DNA of 64,000 nucleotides from contig JAETXT010000005.1 in NCBI GenBank assembly GCA_019188255.1, positions 2,232,001 to 2,296,000 of the forward strand. The letters run 5' to 3'. The notes beneath the pieces are model-generated. The model had not been told where the DNA came from. It did no database searches and worked only from the letters and a program-made list of their open reading frames with translations. The first letter of the stretch is position 1. Each line of letters starts with the position of its first letter. This document shows positions 1-12,899 of this stretch, piece after piece. Made by a program: the position numbers and the translations under genes. The stretch comes from Verticillium longisporum. Its lineage: Eukaryota > Ascomycota > Sordariomycetes > Glomerellales > Plectosphaerellaceae.

Positions 1-3000
1 AAGATTTATAAACTAAATTAAATCGATTAAGCGAAACCTATTAATATTCTATAGCTAATTTTTATATTACCTATTATATTTAATATAATAGCTATAGACT
101 TTATTATTAAGCTATTAATAGTATTATTAGCTAGAATACTATAATAGATAAAGAGTTTCGAAACTTTTAATACTTCATAGATAATAATAGATATCTTTAG
201 TAAAAGTATAATACTTATTCTAGAGTATATAGAATATATAATTAAAGACTAAATAAAGATTAATATTCGAATATTCTAGCTCGTAAATTAGAGAATACTA
301 AAGTCTATTATCTTAAATAGGGATAGGAAGTTTATATCTACTTATTAGAAGGAATTCTAGAAGGAATTAAGAATAAAGCTAAGATTCTCGATAATATAGT
401 ACTTCTAGATTAATAAAGCCTTTAAAAAGAAGAATTAGATAATTAAGATAGCTATTAGGATATTTATATTTAATAATCTAGATATTCTATAAATAAAGGT
501 AATTATTTCGCTCTAATTTAATCTAAAAATATATATAATATTATAATAAATATATTAATAAATAAGGTTATATATAGATTTAAAATAAATATAATATTAG
601 ATATACTAGGAGATATAAATATTAAAATAAATAGGGAGATCTTCTAGGAAGAAGCCTAGCTAGTAATTATACTAGCTTAGATAATAATAAAGAGATAATA
701 TAATATAAAGTATTAATAAATAACCTTTACTTTAGAGGATTTCGTAAATATTAAGCTTAATTATAGATATAATCTATTAAAGAAGCTATCCCTTAAACTT
801 AATTAATAAAGATTTAGACTATTTTATATAGTAAAGAGGATAGGAGCTTTAATATATAAGCTAGACCTCCCCCCTATAATAAATATCTATCCTATAATCT
901 CTATAATATACCTCTTACTAGCTATAGCCCTAAGTGAAGGCAATTGCCCCTATTAGTCTATATTTTAAAGATTATTATTAGTCTAGGATAATAATATAAT
1001 ATAGTAAATAGAGCTATATAAATACTTCGAGGTCGAAAGAATATTAGATAAGAGGAAGACTAGAAGAAGTAGAAGGTAACCCTAAATAGAGTTATTTATT
1101 AAATAGAAGGGCTAGCTAAGTTAATATAATATCTAGATATTAGAGGATATTATAATAATTAACGATTTAATTATAGTATTTAGAATAGAAAGAGATAAGA
1201 TTATTAAATTTAATAATATAGAGGATAAAGGTAAAGATATATAGGACTAGCTATTAGAGCCTAAGGAGCTTAAGGATTAAATATAAACCTATTAAATAGT
1301 TAAGCTAGTATAATATAGTAGAATAATAATAAATAGGCCTAATAGTACTATTACCTAGGAATAGCGATAATTATAGTAAATAGGATTTAAATCTATTATA
1401 GCTTATAATAATTAAATAATAATATAAGATTACTATATATATATATAATAATCTATATAAAATATTTAGGATCTAAATTATTCTACTCTTATCCTTTCTA
1501 ACCTCCTAAATATACTACTCTTATTATATTTCTAGTATAAACCTTTAATATTATAATTACTATTAATTAGTAAATACTTAAGAACCCTATAATTATAATA
1601 TTATTATAATCGCTTAATTTTTTTAAATAAATACTATAGCTAGACTTCCCTATAATAACCTTCTATATAGTATTATATTTAATTATAATAGTATTATCCC
1701 GAAATAAGACTTTCTACTTAGAATACTATAATATAAATATCTAAAAGTACTAATACTTTATATTTATTAGATATCTCTATTTACTAGAGCTTTTTAACAT
1801 AGAAGACTTAGCTAGGACTATTTACTCTAAATCTTAAGTATTTCTAAATATATAGGGCTATAAGAATAAAGCTATTTAGAAGGATTATAGATAAAGGGCT
1901 ACTAAGTATAGCTTCCCCGACCTAGTAAATAATACTCTTAATAGAGTAATCTATATTAATATTAATATAGGCTAATTAATTATAAAGGAATAAATTAAAG
2001 AGATCTATATTACTTTCCCCTAGCTAAATTATATTAATAAGAGACTAGACTACTTAGCTATTATTATATAATAGATATAGCTTATAAACTATAGCTTTAA
2101 TAATCTTATTACTAGCCTACTCCTTATCCTTAAACTCGAAACTATCTACCCTAGAATAGCTTAGCTTTACTATTTAATTAATTAATCGTTTATTAGCGCT
2201 ATAGATTATAATAAGTTTATCGATATTAGCCTTATATTCAAAGTCCTTAACTATAGTATCTTAAAGCAATAAGAGAATAGTATTCCTAGCTAGCTTATAC
2301 CTAGAACTATTAATACTATAAATAGCTATTATAATTATAATAATAGTAATTATACTATAATAATAGCCCCTATACTTATTATTATTTATAATATTAATTA
2401 TAATAACCTTATTATTAATATTAAGAAGCTAGCTATTACTCTCTATATAATCTTTAAAAGCTATTATAATATTAATATTAGCTAGATAACTACAGAGGAA
2501 TTCGTAATTAATATCGGCTAGATTAAAGGTAACCTTAAAATAGCCCTTAAAGCTATCGAGATTATAGTATAAATTAATATAAGCTTCTACGATCTCTATT
2601 TCTAATATCTATAGCTCTAATAATTATTATTTATAATCTAGTTAGGGCATTTAAGCCTATTATAAAGTTTTTAGCTACTTAGAATAAGAATAATAAGCTA
2701 ATAAGCTCTCTTTTCTATTATTTCCCTAATTATCTAATTATATAATTAATTAATGGGGGATATAGGATATAGAGAAGTAATATATTATTATAAAGGATAT
2801 ATTAACGATTATTAAAGAGGAGGAGGCGAAAGGGGGTAATAATCTTAATAAAGATTTCGATAATCTTTATATTATTAATTATAAAGTAGCTAAGCGGGCT
2901 ATAGCTCTATAGCTCTTTAACTACCTCTAGTAGGACTCGCTAGAATAATTAAACTCGGATTCTTTAGATTCCGAGGCTTAATCCGCTTTATAGAATAATT

Positions 3001-4184
3001 ATTTTACTATTTTACTAATTATAGGGTCGTCGTTTTTACTTCTAGGGTATTTATTTTTAAGCTTTACTATATTTTTATTAATATTAATTATTTTTACCCC
3101 TTAATTATTCTTTTCTTAATATTTAATTTATCCTTTAATCCTAATTATAATTTCATTAAAGCTTATTAATATTTCTAGTATTTAATTTAGTACTCCTTTA
3201 ATTATTAAATCTATAAAATTATTATTTCTAATAATCTAATAAATTTCATTAACTTTATATTCTTTATAGTTTTATTATAATATTATAAGATCTATTATTA
3301 AGCGTTTCTCTATTATTATATTTAATTAAATAAAGTATTAATAGAGCGAGTAGCTATTAATATAGATAATTATCTATAGAAGTAATAATTCTAAGTATTT
3401 ATAGATCTCTTAGAGTATCTATTTAAGGATATAAGCTATATTAAAGCTATTAATTATCCTATAGATCTTACTAGCTAGAATTAAATATATAATCTATTTA
3501 TATTTAATAGATTATTAATAGAGGATATTATTATATATTATAAAGGTATTCTCCTAATTATAGGAACGTTTACTATTTAAAAGGATAATAAATCTAATCT
3601 ATAAATTAAAGTCCTTATTATTAATAAATAAGCTATTAATAAATATATAAAGCTAGGCTATTTAGAGATCGAGGTATATATAATTTAGGCTATAGCCTAT
3701 ATTAGCGATCTATTATTATATATATTTATTAAGCTATTTAAAGTCGTTCTCCTATAAGTTCTTAGCTTAGGCTATAATAGAGAAGTTAAAGGCTATTTCT
3801 AATTAATAGGTTAAAGTAATATAAGTATTACGAGCTCTCTAAGTAATATATTCCTATTCTAAGCTCGCTATCCCTAGGGTTACTAGTTCTAAGTAATTAC
3901 TTTAGCCTTTCTATTAAATTATAAGATCTTTAGTTCTAATTTTAATACTATAGCTATTCAAGATACTATTAGATCCTATATTAAGGATAGAAATAGGCTT
4001 TACTTAGAAGCTAGTACTTTTAAGCTCTATTTATTCCTTTTATATAAATATAGGCTCTCTAAGGTTAAAGGTATTATTAATCTATATTCCGATTAATCTA
4101 AAGCTCTCTCTAGCTTTAATTAGAAGTAAATATAGCTTATAGCCTATTAGAATAGCATTTAAGCGCTCTCTATAATAGCATTAA
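1..4184. repeat. RIP-degraded AT-rich repeat tract
   Basis: Very AT-rich DNA with almost no CA or TG dinucleotides; the first 120 bases have none. Both strands are full of stops and no gene is readable. From about 2580 to 4184 it matches, in the same orientation, 23560-25150 and 38600-40190, so this part is a third copy of the 5' internal region of the LTR retrotransposon completed at 37.4-44.8 kb. I recognise nothing in 1-2580. Confidence 0.75.
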
Positions 4185-4370
4185 TATTACGGGCATAGCG
4201 GACCGGCAGTCAAGTGAACCCCGTTACGTAACTATGAGCTAGTAATCACCGAGACGTAATTCCCTTCGGTGATTACGGAACCGTGATCACTAGTAGGCGG
4301 TCACTGCATAGTAACCACGGAACCGTAATTACTAGCCCGGACGATTCCTAGTTATATAACTAGGAATTAT
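4185..4370 (+). repeat. less mutated GC-richer patch, LTR-like
   Basis: The homology to the other retroelement copies stops abruptly at about 4184. A 160-base patch follows with normal CA/TG content and several ggtgattac/gtaatcacc style inverted motifs. It starts TATTACGGGC, which could be a mutated TG-type LTR start, and gag/protease-like sequence follows it. It is probably the 5' LTR, or part of it, of the next relic. Its right edge is not defined. Confidence 0.35.
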
Positions 4371-7300
4371 AATATATAGAGAATTCCTATATACCCTCGT
4401 AATAGGGGAGGGTATCTTAATATAATACCTTAAATCGAATATTTAAGATCTAAGATTATTAATCCCTATAGCTACGATTATATTAAATAGTAGTAATTAG
4501 TTTAAATAAGCTAAACCGATTATATATTATATTATTAAAAGAGTAATCTATATTTTAAATACTAAAGAGAATCTTTATTAGAAAATTCTCTTCGGGAGTT
4601 ATAGTAATCCGCTTACTTATTAAAATACTAGATTAATACCTAGATACCTTCTAGCTACTTATTATAGATAAATAGGAATCCTATCTTAGAGATGCTCTAT
4701 TAATAGTAGAAGAAAAGGAATTTAATATAGAATTTAATAAGATTTTATAATAGAATCCTATATTATCCCCTATTATAGTTTATATCTAAGTAGAATAACG
4801 AGTACTTAGGAATAGCTTTACGAAGGTCCTAATATAGTAGATATTTAAGCTAGAACGCTTTCCTCGGGCTATAGAGGATTAGTAGAAGGTATATAAGAAG
4901 GCTATTACCGAGGATATAAACCCGGAAACCTTTAAAGTATTAATTAGAAGCTATAATTACTAGGATATAAAGACCCTAGTAAGCGAAATTACTAATAGAT
5001 TAAGGAGATTACGATCCTCTTCCCTAATTAAATAATAGAACTTAGGGACGACGATTCTAGAAGAGCTAACGATAAAGCTTACGATTAAAGAAGAACCTAG
5101 AATTAGAATAATTACCCTAGAAAATATACTCTTTTATAAAAAGCTATATAATTAAAATACTATAGACGAATACTATTAATTATATATTAACTTAAATAGC
5201 TATAATTATAATAATAGCTTAGTATCTATAAGAGAAATACTATCCTAATAGCTAGAAATATATTATCCTATATAAGTATCCTTATTTATATAGTATTAGC
5301 CTAAAGTTAATAATAATCCTATAATTCTTTAATTTTAATATATAATATTAGACCTAATAATAGTATATAAACTATTTAGACTTTAAAGGAATAATCCTAA
5401 GGATAAATATAATTATAAGTTTAAGTTAGAGGATATTAGGTTTTTCAACCTATTCTTCTATTTTAAAGAGAAACCTAATATATAATAAGAAAGTACGAAG
5501 ATAGTTTAATAAAACGTCTATAGATTTATTAATACTATTAAATAATATATAATCTTAAGCTTAAACTATTAAATTAATATAATTAATAATTTATATTAAT
5601 ACTTATTAAGGACGGCCTCGATATAGTATATTAATAATATAGACTCCGATTTAAGGCTTCGTTTTTTAATCGGAATTAATAAAGGACTAGAAATATAGAT
5701 AGACCTATTATTCTAGAGGTTTAAACTATTATATAAGGAGGCTAAGGAGAGACTTAGAAAGATAAGATTTACGCTTCGAGATATCGTTAATCGCTCTAAT
5801 TTCTACTTATTTATAGATAAAGTTATATAATTCGCTAAATCCGCTAAGGAACTATTAAGTAAATACCTAGCGATCGTCTACGATTAAATAGAAGCTATAT
5901 TTATTATAGGCCTCGAGAGACTAATAGGATATATTAGCTACGAAGCCTTTATAGAGAGGATCTAAGGGCTAATAATCGGATAGAGACGGAATTACCTCTA
6001 TAGAGTATAGAGGCCCTTAGTCTAGTTAAGCTATTTAATAGGTAATTAGTAAAGGAATACTCGATTACTTAATAGATAGGATTTATAGGAATCTAAACCT
6101 AGAAAGTAATTTTAATTATTAGAGCTTAGTAAATAATATATAAAAAACCCTAAATAGAACTTATCTAGATCTAGGCTATTTAATAAATAAAAGCTTCTTA
6201 TAGACGTATATAAACTTAAATACTAGCTAGTACTTAATTAAAGCTAAACTAAATTCCGGAAATTTTAAAAGTTTTATAGAATAGACGCTATAAATACTAT
6301 AGAAGATATTATAATATTTATCTAGATAAGCTAAGGAGTAATAAATTAAATATTAATTGCTAATCTATAAAACTAAAGATACTTAGCTATAGAGTTAAAT
6401 AGCGAATCGTTAAGCGAAGACTTAGCTTAATTAGTAGATAATAAGAATAATAATAATAACTATAAAGCGGACCTTTTTAGCTTTATAGCTAAGTATAAGG
6501 ATAAGTTCTAGATTATAGGATAATATTATAATTACTATATATTTTATAGATCGAATAATATAATTATTAGATATTAATAATCTTATTAGAAAACGCTAAG
6601 CCTAGAATATATAAAAGTAATCGATAGAAAGCCCTAGATTATCCTAGAATTAGAATAAATAAAGTATAATTTTATATATACTAGGATCTAGGTTATTAAT
6701 AATTATAGCGAAATTTACTTTAATATTTATATCGATTTAGGGGCTAGCTATTATATAATCGATAGAAGATTATTTAATATTATCCTAGGGTATAATATAG
6801 ATATAAGCTAGAATATAGAGCTTAGTAGAATCGGTAATATAAAGGCCCTAGGATAGGTAACGTTTATAATCCGAGTAAATAGTATTATTAAAGGGTAGCC
6901 TATAATAGCCCGCCTATATATAGGAGTATAGATAATAGAGCGCCTTAGTACTAGTCTCCTCCTTAGCTAGGAATTCCTAGTCCTAAACTAAGTAAATATT
7001 TTAAACTCCTTTAACTATATTAAAATTAGAATAGCTAAAAGAATCTAGATCTTTACTTTAATCTACTTTAAAGTTAACTTAATTCCTTAAAAAGCTTTTA
7101 TAATTAAGAAGATAATAATATATCCTAATTAAATAGAATAGATATTATTTATTAAGAGGAAATCTAAGGATTTAAAAGCTATAGCCTTCTATTTATATTT
7201 ATAATAGAAGGTAATCTATATTTTTTAATAAATAAAATAATAAGTATCCCTATAAAGAATAAAGGGGATAAACCTATAATAATACCTAGAAAAGCCCCCC

Positions 7301-7558
7301 TAGGAATCCTAAGGCCCTTTAAAGTAGATAATAGCCTTTATATCCTATTAAATAAAGTAGCTCGTTTCCTCGAGAGAAGGATAATAGAATAAGCTATTAA
7401 AGAAGAGAATATTAAAGAATTAAAAGTAAAGTTCGATAAATACTTAAATACTAATTCTAAGCTTAGGATTATTAGAAGCTTAATTATATTAATAGAGACG
7501 ATATTAGATGGAGTTAAGATTTTTAAATATAATAATTACTTTATAAAGAGAATATCTA
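4371..7558 (+). pseudogene. RIP-degraded retrotransposon gag-protease relic
   Basis: Plus-strand retroelement coding sequence broken by many stops. The clearest remnant is at about 6728-6769, which reads YIDLGASYYIIDRR, a retroviral-type aspartic protease active-site box (D-x-GA-S). Long charged stretches upstream fit a gag region. The tract is cut at 7558 by the Fot-like element. It is followed there by a retroelement internal sequence that does not look like its continuation. Whether it is gypsy or copia type is not decided. Confidence 0.5.
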
Positions 7559-7606
7559 ACGTGCATGATAAGCAAGTGGGCCAAACAAGCAAGTGGGCCA
7601 CCTGAC
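7559..7606. repeat. left 48-bp terminal inverted repeat, element 1
   Basis: Perfect inverted match to 9371-9418. It contains the 14-bp motif AAGCAAGTGGGCCA twice, separated by AAC. Confidence 0.95.
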
Positions 7607-7665
7607 CACGACCATGCGACGACAGCAGCATCCCGGTGAACCCTAACGCCTTAAATCAATTGAAA

Positions 7666-9319
7666 CTACTTGAAATCCTCTTCTTCAGAAGCCCTCGTCT
7701 CCAGCTGACAAGTTCGCGCATTATGTCCAGGCTCGCCGCAGACACCGCAGCGCCGTTTCTTCGTCCCGTCCCTTGGTTGGCGACTGCTTCTCTGACGCGT
7801 TTCCTCATTTATCTGGACCTGAACCTCGATATTGGTTTGTATCTCCTGTCCCTCACCTAGAGTTAGACTCCCTCCTTGCCTGAGACGTGTTTTCTTAGCT
7901 CTCCGACGCTTGCTGAGTGTCGCGTTCTCGTCTCGAAGGATCTGGTTCTCCGACTTCAATAGGGCGAGTTGATGCATGATTCCACGCGTCCCCTTGGTAA
8001 AGTGGTCTATAGCGTTAAGAATCGACGTCGGAGAGCTTCCTTGGTGTCGGGCGATTCGACCTTTAATAAACTCTGACTGACAGCTAGCTTCAATCGGGTT
8101 GTGAGGCGTTTGGGAGACCCAAGGTTCTGATGTATCGGGGACCCCCTCGACGGGCGTCGGTGTCCGTAGCTTCACATCCAGCTTTGAAACCACAATTTCG
8201 GGGCTCATTGGGACAAGCCCAGCACCTCTGAACCCCCTTGATATTCCTTTCCGTCATAGCTTCTTTGAAAGCTGCGAAAAACGCGGGAAAGAAGTCCTCC
8301 TTCGTGATGTGGCTTGTACCTGCCCTCATCTTCTTCTCAATTTGCCGACCGTAGGCCTGCTTTAGCGGGCCAAAACAGCCAACATCAAGAGGTTGAAGTA
8401 GGTGAGATGAATGGGGAGGCATGCATAGCGTAATGATGTTGTTTTCCTTGCAGTAGAGCTCGAACTCAACGGAATGGTGACTTTGGTGCCCATCTAGGAT
8501 AAGGAGGCGATATCCGGCCGACCGACGGGGCTTGGTATGCTTGTCAAAATGCTGAATCCATTCTAGACCTTTCTCATTTGTTGTCCAGCCTTTGTCTGTC
8601 GTAGCGATTACCCAGTCGTGAGGTAGAGGGCTGTCTTCGTACCAGCTTGAGAGGTGATTTTTGCCCGCCATAATGATGAACGGCGGGACACACCACCCGT
8701 CTGCGCCAACGCCTTGGATCACTGTCACCCATTCCCGACCTCCTGGTTGGACCATTTTCGTATTAGAACGTCTTTCGGCGTTCGTAACGACCATTCCGGA
8801 CCCGATAACGCCCATCATAAACCCAGTCTCATCGAAGTTATAGATATCAGGCTCCGCGATACCGTATTTGGCGATTGTGTTCTTTACGAGCGCGAACCAA
8901 TCGCGAATTGCCTCGGGATCTTCGCATTGGGCTCTCTGATAGTCATATCTGCGAAAGAAACGCGTCTTAAGCTCTGGTTGTCGCCTGACGAAGTTTGAGG
9001 CCCAGCGCTTCCCGACACTCGGCGCGTCGCGGTCGGCTAGCAGTCGATTAGCCATATCTTCAACCTCACAAAGCCGGGGAGGAAATGCTCGGGAATTTAG
9101 CTCAAGTATGTATTGAACAATCGTTAACTCCTCGAGCTCCGTCAAATTTCGATTGAGGGGGATCCTGTCGCGTTGCGAAGTAATACCGCGTAGTCGACGC
9201 GTCAAGGTCATTCGGGGAACACCAAAGATATTTGTCGCAGCGCGTATACTGAGATCTGGGTCATTTTGAATAGCCTGAAGAGCAAGCTGTAATTGACGTT
9301 CTTGTGAGGGCGGAGACAT
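7666..9319 (-). CDS. Fot1/pogo-type transposase, two overlapping frames
   Basis: Cut-and-paste transposase, about 550 aa if the two frames are joined. Frame 1 (9319-8090) holds an N-terminal psq-type helix-turn-helix (about residues 8-45), a CENP-B-type HTH (about 55-130) and the DDE catalytic domain. The catalytic aspartates are in NFDETGF, LILDGHQSHHS and QPLDVGCFGP, with 35 residues between the last two (DD35D). Frame 2 (to 7666) continues with the conserved FRGAGLVP segment and ends in a zinc knuckle, CGVCGEPGHNARTC. The frames join only if one base is dropped in a run of five C's at 8233-8237. It is either an inactivating indel or a recoding site. ATG at 9319 lies 52 bp inside the terminal repeat. 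Confidence 0.9.
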
Positions 9320-9370
9320 CGTTGTTGGTGGAGGAATTAATGGTTAACGTAAGAAGGTCGCGTTTTCGTC

Positions 9371-9418
9371 GTCAGGTGGCCCACTTGCTTGTTTGGCCCA
9401 CTTGCTTATCATGCACGT
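9371..9418. repeat. right 48-bp terminal inverted repeat, element 1
   Basis: Inverted copy of 7559-7606, followed by the TA target duplicate at 9419-9420. Confidence 0.95.
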
Positions 9419-11240
9419 TAATCGTAAACGATTATATTAATAGGATTATCTTCTCTTAATTATTATATCCTTAAACTATTAATCTTAACTTCTTATATAA
9501 GGCTTAAGGGAGGCCTTTTACCTCTCTTATAAGCTAATATCTAAAGATCTTAATACTAGGAAATACGGATCTCCTAATTAGTATAATTACTCTAGCTACT
9601 AGGAGTAAGTCGATTTCCTCCTAATCGGACTATTTAAATAGCTTTCTAGGGGTTATTATTCTACTTTTATTATATAATTAAATAGCTAAGTTATACCCCT
9701 ATTATTCCCTTTTAATAATAAATTAATACTTAATTTATAAAGTCCTAGTTATATTATTCTTATAATCTATAAAAGCTATTTATAATAGATTCGTAGTATT
9801 TATTAACTTCCTAAGTCTCCTATATTATTATAATAGAATTAGCTCTAAGTATTTAAATAGTTCTAGGGTCTCTAGAGTTTAAATTACTATTATCTCCTTA
9901 ATCTATTAATCTAGTAATCTATTATATAATTTAATATATATTCCTTTAAATTCTATTAAGCTATTAATTATATTAATTATAATTATTATATTAGAAACTA
10001 ATATAACTTTATAAAGATTAATCTATTTCTCCTATTCTTAGAATATAAGAACGTTACTTCCTAGCTTTAGCGATCTTAATAATAATTATTTAATATCTAG
10101 TCTATTATAGGTATTAAGAGTATTATTAACTTTCTATTTAGTAATTATTCGCTAAAGCTCTACTATTACTTTATTAATTACTTTAATATATTATACCTAG
10201 GTTATAATAGGTATTAAGTTAATAATAATCCTAGGTATTACCTTAAATATAAATAATATAGGTATTAATCTATTAGGCCTAATAGTATTATTTATTACCT
10301 TTATAGCTCCTTAAAGTAATAATCCTAAGCTTATATTACGAGATTCTACCTTTAAGATCTTATATATTCTATATATTAGCTTATAATAGCTCTTACCCTT
10401 ATTAATTAATTAATAGGCCTCTATAAGGATCTAATAGTAGATTATACTTAGGAGGCGTACTTCTACTTTAAACTCTATAGAAATAAAGTTCATTCTAGTA
10501 TTAATAATTATAATATCTAGAGGCCTAAGATATATATCTAATTAATACTTCTTAAGGGCTTCTTATATTATACGAGCTATAAAATTAAGAATAAAAGTTA
10601 TAGATTAGAATCCTATATTTATATTAATTATATAAAGAATAGGCTTTTTATTTAAATATATAATATTAATTAAAGTCTTATAATTAAAGTCGATATTTAA
10701 TTTTAAAGTAAATTTAAAGTATTATAGAGACTTCTCTTTAATCTAATAATAATAATAGAAGTAGTTTATTAGCTTTAGAATATCCTAATTTATATTATAA
10801 TCTATTCTCTAGAATAGATTTTATAGCTTCTTTATAGATAAATAATTGAATTATTTATAAATATATTAAAGCTCTATTTCTATTAGAAATACTATTCTAT
10901 TACTCTCTATCCTAATTATATATATAATCCTAGAGCTAATATAGGTCTTCGTATCTAAGAAGAACTATAAATAGCCCTATTTACGAAAAATAGGTATATA
11001 CTCCTAGATCTCCTTAATATACTTTATTAGCTTATTATATATATTATCTAAATAGATTCTAAGATCGTCTATATCTTTAATATAAAATAGGAATAGGGTA
11101 TTTATTAAGACGATATAGAATATAATTCTCCTAATTAATATTAGAATAATAATCTCCTTTATTATAGAAATAGGATTTCCTATTCTGAATTTTATTCTAG
11201 CCCTTATTCCCTATTTATTAACTATTAAATTTAATATTAG
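9419..11240 (+). repeat. RIP-degraded LTR-retrotransposon internal sequence, copy 2
   Basis: From about 9425 this tract matches 40440-42255 base for base apart from C-to-T and G-to-A type differences. It is therefore a second copy of the internal region of the 7.5 kb LTR retrotransposon. No reading frame survives. It stops at the unmutated LTR at 11241. Confidence 0.75.
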
Positions 11241-11527
11241 TGTTGAGAGGGCTTCACTGCTTATGTGAACCCCGTTTCATTGCTTTGGCTGTGCCTGAGA
11301 GCTCTGAATAGGTAGGGTAGGTGATATAAGTCTTGTGATGTAGTTGATGATCTCTCTCTGAATTACCACTACCTACGTGAGTCAGATATACCCATCTGAT
11401 TCACCGATCACGTAAGCTGTGATTCACGTGCTCCTGAGAGCTGTGAATCCCAGCCACGGTGATCACCATATCGGTGATCCCCTACCGAGATCACTGCCCT
11501 AGGGAACCCCCTAATATTGGTTCAACA
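11241..11527 (+). repeat. unmutated LTR (family 1)
   Basis: 287 bp beginning TGTTGAGAGGGC and ending GGTTCAACA, the TG...CA ends of an LTR. It is the only copy of this family in the window that keeps its CA and TG dinucleotides. All other copies read TATTAAG...TTTAATA. No matching 5-bp duplication is seen (ATTAG left, ATAAT right). About 1.1 kb of retroelement that is present in the 40-44 kb copy (roughly 42256-43380) is missing at this site. Confidence 0.85.
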
Positions 11528-12638
11528 ATAATTCTATTAATTAATAAATTAATTAATTTATATAATAATAGAATATAATATTAAATTAATAGATTCTAAA
11601 TACTATTTAGAGGTAGAATTTTATTTCTTTATAATTAAAGTATAATCTATTATTAGCTAGATTATTTATTCTATTAATTAGATAATTCTAGAATTAGGGG
11701 CTATTAGGGATCTATCCTCTCTATTTATAGTTTTCGGATTTAGGATAGCTAAGCGTTCCCTATAGAGTATTATTTATCGTCCTATTAATCTCCCTATTCC
11801 TCTATTCTTTAGAATATTAAATCCTAATTAATAATAATTATCTCTATTATATTAAGTATTTCTTTTTATAAGAGTATTAATATTAATCTCTTTAACGTTT
11901 TAATATTTATTATTCTTAGAAGAGGGATCCTATATTCTACTAGATATACTTTTAATATTTAAATAATTATTATATTATAGGAGTTAAAGTCCTCTTTAGT
12001 CTAGCCTTAGAAGTCTTCGATAAATACCTCTAGGAGGTAAACTCCTTTTATAGTCCTATAATACTTATTACTTTAAAGATCTAAATACTCTTAAGCTCTA
12101 TAGATATTAATTCTAGTAATCTAAGGAATTATAATTCTATTCTATTAATAATAAAGTTAATATTAAAACCCTTCTTAACCTTCTATATTAAGTATAATAT
12201 ATTAAATTCTTTTAAAATACTATTAAACTCCTATTATATCTTTTTAATACTCTCTAGCTCTATTATTAAGCTATTTCTATAATCTAAGGAGCTTACTATC
12301 GTTAATTTTATTAAAGCTTTATTATAGCTAATTAATTATTTTATAGAGCTTTATTTATTAAATTAATAGCTAGTAATATAGCCTAAATCGTAATCTTAAA
12401 TATAGGAGTCCTAAGATATTTAAAGTAAATAATACTCCTATAGATTATATAATAGGGGATTTCCCTATTATTAAGCTCTTATAAGAATCTTAAAGTATTT
12501 AAAGTAAATAGTACTTTTATAATTACTTATAAAGTATAATCGATAAGCTTATATATAGTGAATTTACTATCTATAGAATCGATCTTAACTTCTCTAGCTC
12601 TAGCTATTCTATATTATATTAAATATAATAATAATTAA
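11528..12638 (+). repeat. RIP-degraded LTR-retrotransposon 3' internal sequence
   Basis: Matches 43390-44493 and, inverted, 34364-35500. It is the 3' end of the internal region and leads straight into an LTR. No open frame survives. Confidence 0.7.
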
Positions 12639-12899
12639 TATTAAGAGGGCTTTACTATTTATATAAACCCCGATTTATTATTTTAGCTATATTTAAGAGC
12701 TCTAAATAGATAGGGCTAATAATATAAGATTTATAATAATTATTAATATTATCTCTCTAATTTACTATTATTTATATAAATTAATTATACTTATCTAATT
12801 TATAGATTATATAAGCTATAAATTATATACTCCTAGGAGTAGTAAATCCTAGCCCCTAGTAATTACTAACCTAGGTAATCCCCTAATATTAGTTTAATA
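12639..12899 (+). repeat. LTR (family 1), RIP-mutated, slightly deleted
   Basis: Starts TATTAAGAGGGC and ends GTTTAATA. It is 261 bp against the usual 287-291 bp, missing part of its 3' half. It sits where a 3' LTR should be, directly after the internal sequence. Confidence 0.8.

Larger units (their letters stand above)
7559..9418 (-). mobile_element. Fot1/pogo-type DNA transposon (element 1)
   Basis: An 1860-bp Tc1/mariner-superfamily element of normal base composition inside RIP-mutated DNA. It has perfect 48-bp terminal inverted repeats beginning ACGTGCATGAT and is flanked by a TA duplication (7557-7558 and 9419-9420). Each terminal repeat holds a 14-bp motif, AAGCAAGTGGGCCA, twice in tandem, a likely double binding site for the transposase. 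The only gene is a minus-strand transposase with a one-base frameshift. It has exactly the same length as elements 2 and 3 but a clearly different sequence. Confidence 0.95.
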
